A stretch of 64,000 bases of DNA from Cacconaster sp033811195. GTDB lineage: Bacteria; Bacteroidota; Bacteroidia; Bacteroidales; UBA932. Both the position numbers and the translations under genes were made by a program. Of this stretch, positions 25,757-34,435 are shown one piece after another. The stretch's first letter is position 1. Each line of letters opens with the position of its first letter. The stretch covers positions 31,770-95,769 of the forward strand of contig JAPXOZ010000007.1 in the NCBI GenBank assembly GCA_033811195.1, read 5' to 3'. The notes below the pieces were generated by a model. It was given only the letters and a program-made list of their open reading frames with translations. It ran no database searches and was not told the DNA's origin.

Positions 25757-25812
25757 ACACTACACACTACACACTACACACTACACACTACACACTACAC
25801 ACTACACACTAC
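25757..25812. repeat. Perfect tandem array of eight ACACTAC heptamers
   Basis: Fifty-six bases made of exactly eight identical 7-base units. The last unit contains the stop codon (CTA on the plus strand) of the minus-strand DUF4493/DUF6359 lipoprotein gene. Decayed units (GTGTAGT, GTGTGTAGTGAG) also appear just after the fab terminator at 25227-25260. Being a 7-base period with no spacers, it is a microsatellite and not a CRISPR. Confidence 0.95.
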
Positions 25813-26867
25813 CAACTATACTCCGATACTTTCTTCAGGCCATTGAGGCCGAAGTAGGATTCCACAACCACTCCCTTGAGAAATACCTTACGTCCGAGAT
25901 TTGAGGGATTTGAGACCAGATTTAAGGCGCTTTTAACGGCAGTTTTTGAGAGCTCTACCGACAAACAGGCATCACGGCTCTTCTCAGAGGCATTTTCTGC
26001 AATGGCAATGTGAGAATCCTTGGTAAACGGACCGACAAATGTCACCGATGATGAACTCATGTCGCCGCCCACTATGTATCCCCACACCCAGAGTGTATCG
26101 CCAATACGATTTTTGGCTTGAGAGACCGAAACGGCCTTTTGTGTGCTGCTGCCGTCAGCTCCGCTAAACTCTTCGCCTATGACCACATTTTCATTGATGT
26201 ATACGGCACTCGTATCCACCTCTATTGTGAATTCCGAACCGGATTCGGCAGCTGATGCTTCCAAAGAGATGTTATGGATTTCACCGGCTCCCAAAGTACG
26301 ACTGAAAAGAGGTACGCTGGCCGATGAGGTTTTGTGGCAGATACCGACATTGCCTGCTTTGAGGTAAGCGGTGCCATTCTCTGTAAAGAGATACTCCAGA
26401 TCACCGGCTTCCTGTTCCAGCAAAAGATATCCGTTGTTGTATTTTCTTAGAAAGTTTTCCGAAAAGGAGAACCTCATGCCTGAATTGAGCAGTTTACAGA
26501 GAAAGGCCACAGAGGCCTTTTCGCCATTTGAGACTACAATGACCTTGCTGTCCCCATACTGTGGCATTTCGAATGCCGGCTTTTCAAATTCTACAGAGTG
26601 TACAGAGACCTCGTAGGTGCCTGCCGGTACGACAATTTCTGCAGGTCGGGCTCCGTATAATCCGTTGTAGAGCGTCTCCCCGGTGTTGCTTTTGACCAGC
26701 AAGATAAATGAGTTGGTGTCGGGTAGAGCTCCGGCTTTAGTAACGGTAGTTTTAAGCGGAGCAGCAAAAGAGAAGGAGAGCGATGCGTAACCTTCTTGAA
26801 AGGCACTCCTATTGCAGGATGCCATAAGGATGGAGAATAAAATCCCCATCAGCACAAATCTTTTCAT
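25809..26867 (-). CDS. DUF4493/DUF6359-like surface lipoprotein
   Basis: 352 residues with a lipoprotein signal (GILFSILMASC, C18). The first half (LSFSFAAPLKTTVTKAG, YEVSVHS) resembles DUF4493, a beta domain of Bacteroidales lipoproteins. The second half (about 240-352) matches DUF6359-like OB folds, with GDTLWVWGYIVGGDMSSSSV and NLGRKVFLKGVV. It is probably attached to the outer membrane, facing outward if an acidic export signal follows the cysteine, which is not evident here. A strong Shine-Dalgarno GGAGGT precedes the ATG, unusual for this phylum. Function unknown. Confidence 0.75.
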   Translation of the reverse strand: MKRFVLMGILFSILMASCNRSAFQEGYASLSFSFAAPLKTTVTKAGALPDTNSFILLVKSNTGETLYNGLYGARPAEIVVPAGTYEVSVHSVEFEKPAFEMPQYGDSKVIVVSNGEKASVAFLCKLLNSGMRFSFSENFLRKYNNGYLLLEQEAGDLEYLFTENGTAYLKAGNVGICHKTSSASVPLFSRTLGAGEIHNISLEASAAESGSEFTIEVDTSAVYINENVVIGEEFSGADGSSTQKAVSVSQAKNRIGDTLWVWGYIVGGDMSSSSVTFVGPFTKDSHIAIAENASEKSRDACLSVELSKTAVKSALNLVSNPSNLGRKVFLKGVVVESYFGLNGLKKVSEYSW

Positions 26868-26958
26868 TGTTTACCTCCATTTTAATTTAGTTTTAGATAA
26901 CCGAAAGATATCTTCTTTGCTACAAACTACCCGTGTTGAAATAGACTAATTTGAAAAA

Positions 26959-26990
26959 GTTTCTTTTTCTATAAAAAAAGGCTAAATTTG
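26959..26990 (+). promoter_or_regulatory. Promoter of the fused dehydrogenase gene
   Basis: TAAATTTG at 26983-26990 is a clear -7 box; GTTT at 26959-26962 is an imperfect -33 with a 20-base spacer. A possible TTG start at 26988 overlaps the box and is therefore discarded in favour of the ATG at 27015. Confidence 0.55.
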
Positions 26991-27014
26991 GCGATTCTTA
27001 ATGCACTTGGTTTT

Positions 27015-30000
27015 ATGTATAAAATAACAAATCACCCCATTCTGGATATTCCACAGGAAGATCTTGTGGAATTTCTATTTGAAGGCACTCCTGTACGTGG
27101 ACAGAGAGGCCATACCATCGCTGCGGCACTTCACCAGGCCGGATACCCTATTCACCAGCACAGTCTTTTAGGACGTCATCGTTCTATGGAATGCGGTATA
27201 GGTAAATGCGGTGCTTGTGAAATGTTAGTTGATGGCACCATTCGCAGAATATGTATAACAAAAGTCGACGGTGTCAAAGTTGTCGAACGTATCGGAGATG
27301 CTAATTCTGCAGGGGAAAAAGGGGTGATGGCGTCAGTGCCCGAGATTTTTCGTACTGACTCCCTCAAACGCACCTATCGTACGACAGTAGCTATAATCGG
27401 AGCCGGCCCTGCAGGTCTGGCGGTGCGTGAAGAGCTCAACAAAGCAGGGGTTGACAATCTGGTTATCGACAACAATGACAAGATAGGCGGCCAGTTTCTG
27501 ATGCAGACACACCAGTTCTTTTTCTTCGAGCGTGAACGCAAGTTCGGAGGAATGAGAGGATTTGATATAGCACAAACCCTTGCCGGAGATTCCAAGGAAG
27601 GGATTTTCCTTGATTGTACCGTATGGGATATCCTTGAAGGGAAACTTATTGCCGTCAAAAATATTGTCACCCAGGAGGTATTCTATGTTGAAGCGGAACA
27701 GCTTGTGATAGCCACGGGAGCATTGCCTTTTATGCCTCCTCTGAAAAATGATGATGTACCGGGAGTATATACTGCAGCTGTGGTTCAGAGGATGATGAAC
27801 AAGGAGTATACGCTACTTGGAAAGAATATTCTCACCGTAGGTGCCGGTAATATAGGTTATCTTACTTCATATCAGGCAATGCAGGCGGGCGCCCGTGTCA
27901 AGGCGATTATTGAGGCTATGCCCCATGAGGGAGGATTCCCTGTTCAGGCTAACCGAGTACGTCGTCTCGGGATTCCGATAATGACATCTCATGTTTTGCT
28001 CGAAGCGATCCCTAATGAAGATCGCAGCGGTATCATTGGTGCCATCATCGCCAGATGTGAAAATTTCAAGGCGATTCCGGGTACGGAACGCCGCATTGAC
28101 GGCATTGACTGTATTAATATCTGTACCGGACTTAATCCAGACAACCAGCTGTTGCGCAAGGGACAGGAGATCTTCGGGCTTGCTTGTCACGGGGTGGGCG
28201 ATGCCGTGCGTATCGGAGAAGGCACTTCCGCGGTGCTTAGGGGACGCCAGTGTGCATATGAGATCATGCAAGCCCTCGGGTATAGAATTAATTATGATGA
28301 ATATCTTACCATTTCAAAGGAATATATAGACTCTCAGCAGCATCCTAAACGGATCCTAGATGAGCCACGTAAGCCTTCCGCTGAGCGTATGGCGGAGAGA
28401 GGTTTTGTTCTGATGGATTGTCTCTACGGCTTTGCCTGCAATCCCTGTTCTTTTGCCTGTCGACACGGGGCTATCACCAAGAGTTCCACTTCTACCGTGC
28501 CGTTTATCGATTACGATAAGTGTATCGGTTGTATGGATTGTGTATCACAGTGTCCGGGACTTGCGATCTTCGGTTACCTGACTGATCGCAGACGGCTCTA
28601 TCTGCCCATTGAATATGCTGCGGAGAGTGGCAGTGAGGTTTTCCTCGTGGATAACGACGGACAAAAGGTGGGAGAGGGTATCATCGATCGTATCCTGATA
28701 AAGCCTAATCGCACGAATGTAGCTATTGTCACGGCCAAGGAAATATATGATGAGAGTTCTCCCGAGGATCTGCTCAAAGTGCGCGGATTTATAGTTAAAG
28801 AGCACTATCCGGAGCCGTTAGTGACTCAACCGGTACCTGAAATAGCTCAGGATAAAGGGGCTTTGGCTAATACCTTTATTTGTCACTGTGAGGATGTCAA
28901 CCTGGAACAACTCCTGAAAATGATGGGCAATCGTACCAGCATTACGGCTCAGGAGCTCAAGCATATCACTCGCATAGGTATGGGAGTCTGCAGGGGCAGC
29001 AGATGCCTACAGAGGGCACGTCAGGCGCTGCGCAACCACGGAATAGAGGTAATTGGTGAGTTTACTCCCAGAGGACCTATGGCTAATTTGGTTGAGATCG
29101 GTGCAGTTTCTAACCGAGAAGGTAGTGGAACATTCATTACCTCCGACCGCTTTACAAAACAATCCCCAGTTAAGGTAGGTGCTTTTGTCGCCGGAGGCGG
29201 AATAGCCGGAAGTGCTACATTCAGATATCTCGCCGAAGCGGGTTTCGAGCCTGTTTTAATCAATATGGATCACGGCAGCTCCTGGAGAAATATCGCCGGT
29301 GGTCGTCCTGCTTTTTCACTGCCAGCGCTTGCGGATATTGCAAAACATAATCTCGAGATTTTCAAAGATCTTGACACTAAAGGTGAGATAGATTTTAGAC
29401 TTATAAGATATATAAGTTTTGCACATGATGAGGCTAATTACAAGGCTTTGGAGGCCTCTATTGCCTGGTCGGATGCCTACATGGTGGAGAAAAAGGATTT
29501 TCAACGCGAAATATCGGATTATTTCAACCCGAATCTGGATATCTACAGTCATGCCCTTATATCGAGGGATTGCTGGCAAGCCTCTCCGGGCCGTACCATC
29601 GATTTGGTGCGCCACTTAGGAATTGAGGCAGGGGGTACGGTGTTTGAAAATACGCAACTTGTAAATGTTTCGAAAAATGGTGATCTCTACGAATTGCTTG
29701 TAAAACATCCTGACGGTAAATATGTTAGGTATCAGACTGAAATATTTGTAAATGCACTTGGGGCTAATGCGGAAAAATTTGCAAAACAACTTGGTATCGA
29801 GACCGGATTGTTCCCTGTGCGTCACCAGGCTTTCATAACTAAGCGTCTTCCTCTGTTGGGTAAGAATGGAGCCCCTCTCGATATGCTTATTGATCGCCGT
29901 AAATACAAGGGTTTTTCGGCGGTTTACGGCCAGCAACTGGCAGATACGGGCCAGATTATCGGGTGTGCTTCGCCTGCGAATGATGCAACTGATACATTCA

Positions 30001-30299
30001 GGAATTTAAAAGTGGGTACCAGGGAGTTTATAGAGATAGTGGCTGAGGTCTTTTCAGATTGGATCCCGCAATTGCGGGGAATGAGTTTCCAGGCCATGTG
30101 GAGCGGTTATTATATCGAGCCGCGCTACATCGTGGACCCGGCCAGAGGACTCTTTATGGGTATGCGCGGACATGGATTCATGCTGTCGCAATATATCGCT
30201 AAACTCTATGTGGATTCACTCCTTGGGCGGGAAGTTCCCGATTATTTCCGTAAATTGGCTCTTGACGGCCCCGGCCTAAGCGAACAAGCGTTTAAGTAG
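27015..30299 (+). CDS. Single-chain flavin/iron-sulfur dehydrogenase resembling fused HcnA-HcnB-HcnC or D-hydroxyproline dehydrogenase subunits
   Basis: 1094 residues with several redox modules in a row. Residues about 15-85: Fer2_4-type [2Fe-2S] domain, cysteines C60, C65, C68 and C80. About 122-450: pyridine-nucleotide-disulfide oxidoreductase-like FAD domain (AIIGAGPAGLAV). About 474-515: ferredoxin-like cysteine sets (CNPCSFAC and CIGCMDCVSQCP). About 620-670: BFD-like [2Fe-2S] (ICHCEDVN and GVCRGSRC). About 715-1094: a DAO-type FAD amine or amino-acid dehydrogenase (FVAGGGIAGSATFRYLAEAG). In relatives these are separate alpha, beta and gamma subunits. Oxidation of an imino or amino acid is inferred; substrate is unknown. 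It is a lone gene. Confidence 0.8.
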   Translation: MYKITNHPILDIPQEDLVEFLFEGTPVRGQRGHTIAAALHQAGYPIHQHSLLGRHRSMECGIGKCGACEMLVDGTIRRICITKVDGVKVVERIGDANSAGEKGVMASVPEIFRTDSLKRTYRTTVAIIGAGPAGLAVREELNKAGVDNLVIDNNDKIGGQFLMQTHQFFFFERERKFGGMRGFDIAQTLAGDSKEGIFLDCTVWDILEGKLIAVKNIVTQEVFYVEAEQLVIATGALPFMPPLKNDDVPGVYTAAVVQRMMNKEYTLLGKNILTVGAGNIGYLTSYQAMQAGARVKAIIEAMPHEGGFPVQANRVRRLGIPIMTSHVLLEAIPNEDRSGIIGAIIARCENFKAIPGTERRIDGIDCINICTGLNPDNQLLRKGQEIFGLACHGVGDAVRIGEGTSAVLRGRQCAYEIMQALGYRINYDEYLTISKEYIDSQQHPKRILDEPRKPSAERMAERGFVLMDCLYGFACNPCSFACRHGAITKSSTSTVPFIDYDKCIGCMDCVSQCPGLAIFGYLTDRRRLYLPIEYAAESGSEVFLVDNDGQKVGEGIIDRILIKPNRTNVAIVTAKEIYDESSPEDLLKVRGFIVKEHYPEPLVTQPVPEIAQDKGALANTFICHCEDVNLEQLLKMMGNRTSITAQELKHITRIGMGVCRGSRCLQRARQALRNHGIEVIGEFTPRGPMANLVEIGAVSNREGSGTFITSDRFTKQSPVKVGAFVAGGGIAGSATFRYLAEAGFEPVLINMDHGSSWRNIAGGRPAFSLPALADIAKHNLEIFKDLDTKGEIDFRLIRYISFAHDEANYKALEASIAWSDAYMVEKKDFQREISDYFNPNLDIYSHALISRDCWQASPGRTIDLVRHLGIEAGGTVFENTQLVNVSKNGDLYELLVKHPDGKYVRYQTEIFVNALGANAEKFAKQLGIETGLFPVRHQAFITKRLPLLGKNGAPLDMLIDRRKYKGFSAVYGQQLADTGQIIGCASPANDATDTFRNLKVGTREFIEIVAEVFSDWIPQLRGMSFQAMWSGYYIEPRYIVDPARGLFMGMRGHGFMLSQYIAKLYVDSLLGREVPDYFRKLALDGPGLSEQAFK

Positions 30300-30301
30300 T
30301 T

Positions 30302-31522
30302 CTATTCCTTGTGCGTGTAGAAGAATTTGCAGAAATAACGCATCAGGATTACGATTAGGATGATGCTGATTAGCAGAATGTTGATGTAGAGGCGCTGGTG
30401 AATGGAGTCATTCAAAACCACCTGGTCGCTATCTTCAGATAAGATAGCAGAAATCCTTTCCGATGTAATCCTGCGAGAAGGCCATTTATGGATGATTGTT
30501 CCGTTGTCAAAGTAGACTCCCCCTCCATTTGAGCGTACAAGTGTCATCAGTGCTTTACGGTCTACAGTATAGATGGTTTCCTGAGGGAAAAATACTTCAA
30601 CCGGGTTATCTTCAAATTCTCTGGTTGTACTCAGGAGTATAAACCGGCTGCCTGCTGAGAGCGTTTCAGACTTCAGCAGAGCCAGATCAAACCACTTATG
30701 TGGAGTCATATCCTCAGGATCCCAAATTACTCCCGCCACTAAAGGCCCATCTTGCAAGAGTATCTCAGTGCAGTACTCTCCGGCTGTATCTCTGAGCGAG
30801 ATGTCCACTTGCGCCAATTCTACTGAACCGGAAATCAACTCAGTTCTTGAATCAACGAATGTCCAGGTAGAATCTGGCAGATTGCTAAGGTCAAACTCCT
30901 TCTGTTTACCATCCTTTGAGTATACGAAAATCGTTTCATATTCAGCACGTGACTCTTTGGCTAACATATCGAGATCGGTTCCCACCTTGTAAGCAGTGAA
31001 ATCGATCTGGGGGATATTATAATATGTTGGAATTGCGATCAGCAGTGCAAGGGCACAGAAGAGTCCGACACTAACCCACTCGAAAGCGGCATGTGCTATG
31101 GGGACAAAACTTTTACGGTTGAAAAAAAGCACCAGCGCACAGGTCAGCAGCACAAGATTTTTGTAGAACGTCTCCCAATTGGTCAGGTGGATAGCCTCAC
31201 CGAAACACCCGCAATCGGTGATCGGATTGAATATGGCCAGATAGAGCGTGAGTAAAGTGAAGAAAGAAATAAAAACAAGCCCCAGCCAGGTAAAAAACCT
31301 CATTCTTAACCCAAGGAGGATGGAGATACCAATAATAAACTCCACCGTCGAAAGTGCAATTCCGAGCCCAATAGAAGCGGAATCCAAGAATCCCATATGG
31401 AATACTGCGAGATATTCCTTGATGATCAGTCCCGTGCCAATGGGATCGGTAAGCTTAAGAAAACCTGAAAGTATGAATGTAAGGCCGAATATAAGCCTGC
31501 ACAGAGCTTTTGCTAACTTCAT
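30302..31522 (-). CDS. BT_3928-like DoxX/MauE-family membrane protein
   Basis: 406 residues. The N-terminal 150 residues form a DoxX-like four-helix membrane domain (RLIFGLTFILSGFLKLTDP at the start, then ITDCGCFGEAIHL, a conserved CGCFG motif). A periplasmic region of about 180 residues has a weak thioredoxin-like look (ETIFVYSKDG). A last hydrophobic helix (YINILLISIILIVILM) anchors the C-terminus. The family is common in Bacteroidota and often sits next to housekeeping genes; function unknown, possibly envelope redox. Its ATG overlaps the tmk stop by 4 bases, so the two are co-translated. Confidence 0.8.
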   Translation of the reverse strand: MKLAKALCRLIFGLTFILSGFLKLTDPIGTGLIIKEYLAVFHMGFLDSASIGLGIALSTVEFIIGISILLGLRMRFFTWLGLVFISFFTLLTLYLAIFNPITDCGCFGEAIHLTNWETFYKNLVLLTCALVLFFNRKSFVPIAHAAFEWVSVGLFCALALLIAIPTYYNIPQIDFTAYKVGTDLDMLAKESRAEYETIFVYSKDGKQKEFDLSNLPDSTWTFVDSRTELISGSVELAQVDISLRDTAGEYCTEILLQDGPLVAGVIWDPEDMTPHKWFDLALLKSETLSAGSRFILLSTTREFEDNPVEVFFPQETIYTVDRKALMTLVRSNGGGVYFDNGTIIHKWPSRRITSERISAILSEDSDQVVLNDSIHQRLYINILLISIILIVILMRYFCKFFYTHKE

Positions 31523-32196
31523 GACAATGCCTCTATCTCTTTACGTATTTTAATAAAAATGTCGTTTGCCGGAAGCATGTTTCCATTTCCGTCACTACAA
31601 TCTATTCTCTTGAAACTTTCATCCAGAGCACATTGCTCCAGATAGATATCTCTTACCTTAACCTGGAAAGCGATGTCAGCCTCGTGTATGTCGTTTTTAC
31701 CTTCAAGATAGGCGCGGTCATCCCCATGGCGAGATGCACTGAGCTTGGAATCTACAAATTTGATAGGTACATCAAGGAATAGGTTAAGATCAGGTGCGGG
31801 AATACCAAAATATCCGAGTTCTACATCTATAATCCAATCCCTGAGGAGCCGTGCCTCTTCGGCAGATTCAAGTTTGGAGCACTGGAATGCGATGTTGGAG
31901 TAATAATATCTGTCAAGAATCACGCATCGTCCCTCATCAAGCCATTTGCGTAACATTGGGCCTGCATCCCTGCGATCCTCTGCAAAAAGTAGAGCCACAA
32001 GTTGGGGAAGCACCTGCTCTATCGAGCCAAAATCTCCTCTAAGAAATCTTGCGATAAGATCTCCGAAAACCGGAGCATCAAATCTGGGGAAGTGGAGATA
32101 TTCGACCTTATGTCCACAGGATTCCATATAATTGGAAACCATCTTGAGTTGTGTGGATTTGCCCGCTCCATCAAGTCCTTCTAGTACTATCAGCAT
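31519..32196 (-). CDS. tmk: Thymidylate kinase
   Basis: Phosphorylates dTMP to dTDP. 225 residues. P-loop GLDGAGKSTQ at residues 7-16, DRYYYSNIAFQ (the DRY motif) near 95, and a lid region SASRHGDDRAYL. Slightly longer than the E. coli enzyme (213). It is the first gene of a two-gene unit with the DoxX-like gene, sharing a short divergent promoter region with folP. Confidence 0.92.
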   Translation of the reverse strand: MLIVLEGLDGAGKSTQLKMVSNYMESCGHKVEYLHFPRFDAPVFGDLIARFLRGDFGSIEQVLPQLVALLFAEDRRDAGPMLRKWLDEGRCVILDRYYYSNIAFQCSKLESAEEARLLRDWIIDVELGYFGIPAPDLNLFLDVPIKFVDSKLSASRHGDDRAYLEGKNDIHEADIAFQVKVRDIYLEQCALDESFKRIDCSDGNGNMLPANDIFIKIRKEIEALS

Positions 32197-32203
32197 AAAT
32201 GTC

Positions 32204-32211
32204 TATCTTTG
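32204..32211 (+). promoter_or_regulatory. TATCTTTG -7 promoter box upstream of folP
   Basis: TATCTTTG lies 38 bases before the folP ATG at 32249, supporting that start over an ATG further upstream that lies within tmk. Confidence 0.55.
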
Positions 32212-32248
32212 TATTTCGTCCCACAAAGTTAATTTATATCTTCGGATT

Positions 32249-33046
32249 ATGGAAAAACAGAGAGTAGAAATTATGGGAATCGTCAATGTCAATGATGACT
32301 CATTTTTTGCGCAAAGTCGTGCTAAAGAGAAAGATGCCTTTATTGCAAGGGTTGAGACAATGCTGGAACAAGGTGCAGATAGCATAGATATTGGTGCCGT
32401 TTCCACTCGTCCCAATATGGCACAGGTCTCGCTGGAGCAGGAATGGGGACGTTTGTCGCCTGTAGTTCAACTTTTTGCTTCCCGTTTCGCAGGAGTGAGA
32501 TTTTCGGTAGATACCTACCGAGGAGAAATTGTGAGAAGGGTGTATGATACCGCAGGACCCTTCGTTGTCAATGACATTTCGGCAGGAGAGGAGGATCCGG
32601 AAATGCTGGAGAGGGTCGCCGAACTCGATCTTGAGTATATAGCAATGCACCGAAGAGGAGATTGTGTAACGATGCACGACCATTATGAGTATGGAGATAT
32701 AGTAGAAGATGTGACAAAGTATTTCAAAGATTTCGACAACAGGGCGACCACTTTGGGTATAAAAGATTGGATTCTCGACCCCGGTTTCGGCTTTTCCAAG
32801 AGTATTGAGGACAACTATCGTCTTTTCAAAGGATTACCGGAGTTGAAGAAGTGTGGCAGGAGAATTTTAGTGGGTATTTCTCGTAAGAGAATGATATACC
32901 AACCCCTTGGCATCACTCCTGAAGAGTCTTTGGAAGCAGTTTCAGCACTCCATCTGCAGGCTCTGCTGTCAGGAGCCGATATTTTGAGAGTCCATGATGT
33001 TGCTGCAGCCCGTGGGTGCGTTACCCTATATGAATTCTTGAAATAA
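32249..33046 (+). CDS. folP: Dihydropteroate synthase
   Basis: Joins p-aminobenzoate with the pterin pyrophosphate in folate synthesis. 265 residues from ATG 32249. TIM-barrel motifs present: GADSIDIGAVSTRP, FSVDTYRGE, VVNDISAG, AMHRRG, LDPGFGFSKS and VGISRKRM, then RVHDVAAA. The first signature is IVNVNDDSFF, where most enzymes have NVTPDSF, so the T-P pair is replaced by N-D. It leads a plus-strand run of folP, purB, an M64 peptidase and a HAD phosphatase. Confidence 0.88.
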   Translation: MEKQRVEIMGIVNVNDDSFFAQSRAKEKDAFIARVETMLEQGADSIDIGAVSTRPNMAQVSLEQEWGRLSPVVQLFASRFAGVRFSVDTYRGEIVRRVYDTAGPFVVNDISAGEEDPEMLERVAELDLEYIAMHRRGDCVTMHDHYEYGDIVEDVTKYFKDFDNRATTLGIKDWILDPGFGFSKSIEDNYRLFKGLPELKKCGRRILVGISRKRMIYQPLGITPEESLEAVSALHLQALLSGADILRVHDVAAARGCVTLYEFLK

Positions 33047-33051
33047 ATCAG

Positions 33052-33059
33052 TACATTTG
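33052..33059 (+). promoter_or_regulatory. TACATTTG -7 box between folP and purB
   Basis: TACATTTG lies 24 bases before the purB ATG and may give purB its own start; the -33 element is not evident. Confidence 0.45.
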
Positions 33060-33082
33060 TAAGTTATAATAATAAAAGGATT

Positions 33083-34423
33083 ATGCTTGACCCCTTAATG
33101 TCAATATCGCCCGTTGATGGCAGATACCGTGCTCAGACTGAGCAACTTGCTGATTATTTTTCCGAATTTGCGCTTATCCGTTACAGGGTTAGGGTGGAGA
33201 TTGAATATTTTATTGCGCTGTGTGCAATTCCTTTGCCCCAGCTCGTGGGAGTTCACCCTTCGCTTTTTCCCGCTATGAGGAAAATCTATCAGGAATTCAC
33301 CCTCAAAGATGCATCCGAGATAAAGGCTACTGAAAAGGTCACTAATCACGATGTGAAAGCGGTCGAATATTTTATTAAGGAGAGATTCAAAAAGATGGGC
33401 TTGGAACGATATATCGAATTTGTTCACTTCGGGCTCACTTCTCAGGATATCAATAATACTGCTACACCTCTTTCACTTCTGGAAGGCATCAGGGATCTAT
33501 ATATCCCTACCTTGGAGACCCTTATTTCTGTTCTCCGAAAGATGGAACAGGAATGGGCACAGGTACCGATGCTTGCCCGAACACATGGTCAGCCCGCCTC
33601 TCCCACGAGGGTCGGCAAAGAGATAGGCGTCTTTGTTGCACGTCTGGAAGAACAGAAATCGCAGCTTACAGCACTCCCTTATTCTGCTAAATTCGGAGGG
33701 GCTACAGGTAATATGAATGCTCACCATGTAGCTTATCCTTCCATTGACTGGAATGATTTTGCAGTACACTTTGTGGAGGATATCTTGGGGTTGAAGCGTT
33801 CTTATCCCACAACACAGATAGAGCATTACGACAATCTTGCAGCTCTGTTTGACAATCTTAAACGCATAAATAATATACTTATCGACCTTTGTCGCGATAT
33901 CTGGACCTATATCTCGATGGAATATTTTCGTCAGAGGGTGAAAGCGGGAGAGGTGGGCTCTTCAGCAATGCCGCACAAGGTCAACCCCATCGATTTCGAG
34001 AATGCCGAAGGCAATCTCGGAGTGGCAAATGCCCTCTATGAACATCTGGCGGCAAAACTTCCAATATCCAGGATGCAGCGTGATCTTACCGACTCCACCG
34101 TACTTCGCAATGTAGGAGTCCCTTTGGCTCACTCGTTACTGGCTCTCAAATCGGTACTAAAGGGAGTAGATAAGCTCATACTCAACCGTTCTGCACTCGA
34201 AGCGGATCTTGAGGCGAACTGGGCTGTAGTAGCGGAAGCCATTCAGACAATCCTCCGTAGAGAGGCCTATCCCAATCCATACGAAACTCTTAAGGAGCTT
34301 ACCCGCGGCAATGAGCACATTTCCGCTGCTTCCATAGCCGCTTTCATTGATACTCTCGATGTGTCGGAAGAGGTAAAGAAAGAGCTTAGAGCGATTACGC
34401 CGCATAACTATACAGGAATTTAA
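33083..34423 (+). CDS. purB: Adenylosuccinate lyase
   Basis: Splits SAICAR and adenylosuccinate in purine synthesis. 446 residues of the fumarase/aspartase fold. Present are FVHFGLTSQDINNTA, ARTHGQPASPTRVGKE (catalytic histidine) and the flexible-loop signature GSSAMPHKVNPIDFENAEGN. Length suits the E. coli-like subgroup (456). It follows folP with a 36-base gap containing a -7 box, and precedes the M64 peptidase gene by 12 bases. Confidence 0.94.
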   Translation: MLDPLMSISPVDGRYRAQTEQLADYFSEFALIRYRVRVEIEYFIALCAIPLPQLVGVHPSLFPAMRKIYQEFTLKDASEIKATEKVTNHDVKAVEYFIKERFKKMGLERYIEFVHFGLTSQDINNTATPLSLLEGIRDLYIPTLETLISVLRKMEQEWAQVPMLARTHGQPASPTRVGKEIGVFVARLEEQKSQLTALPYSAKFGGATGNMNAHHVAYPSIDWNDFAVHFVEDILGLKRSYPTTQIEHYDNLAALFDNLKRINNILIDLCRDIWTYISMEYFRQRVKAGEVGSSAMPHKVNPIDFENAEGNLGVANALYEHLAAKLPISRMQRDLTDSTVLRNVGVPLAHSLLALKSVLKGVDKLILNRSALEADLEANWAVVAEAIQTILRREAYPNPYETLKELTRGNEHISAASIAAFIDTLDVSEEVKKELRAITPHNYTGI

Positions 34424-34435
34424 CTCATAATCGAT

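Noticed and set aside
26988..27014. TTG start of the fused dehydrogenase
   Set aside because: The TTG is part of the TAAATTTG promoter box; the ATG at 27015 gives the expected N-terminus.
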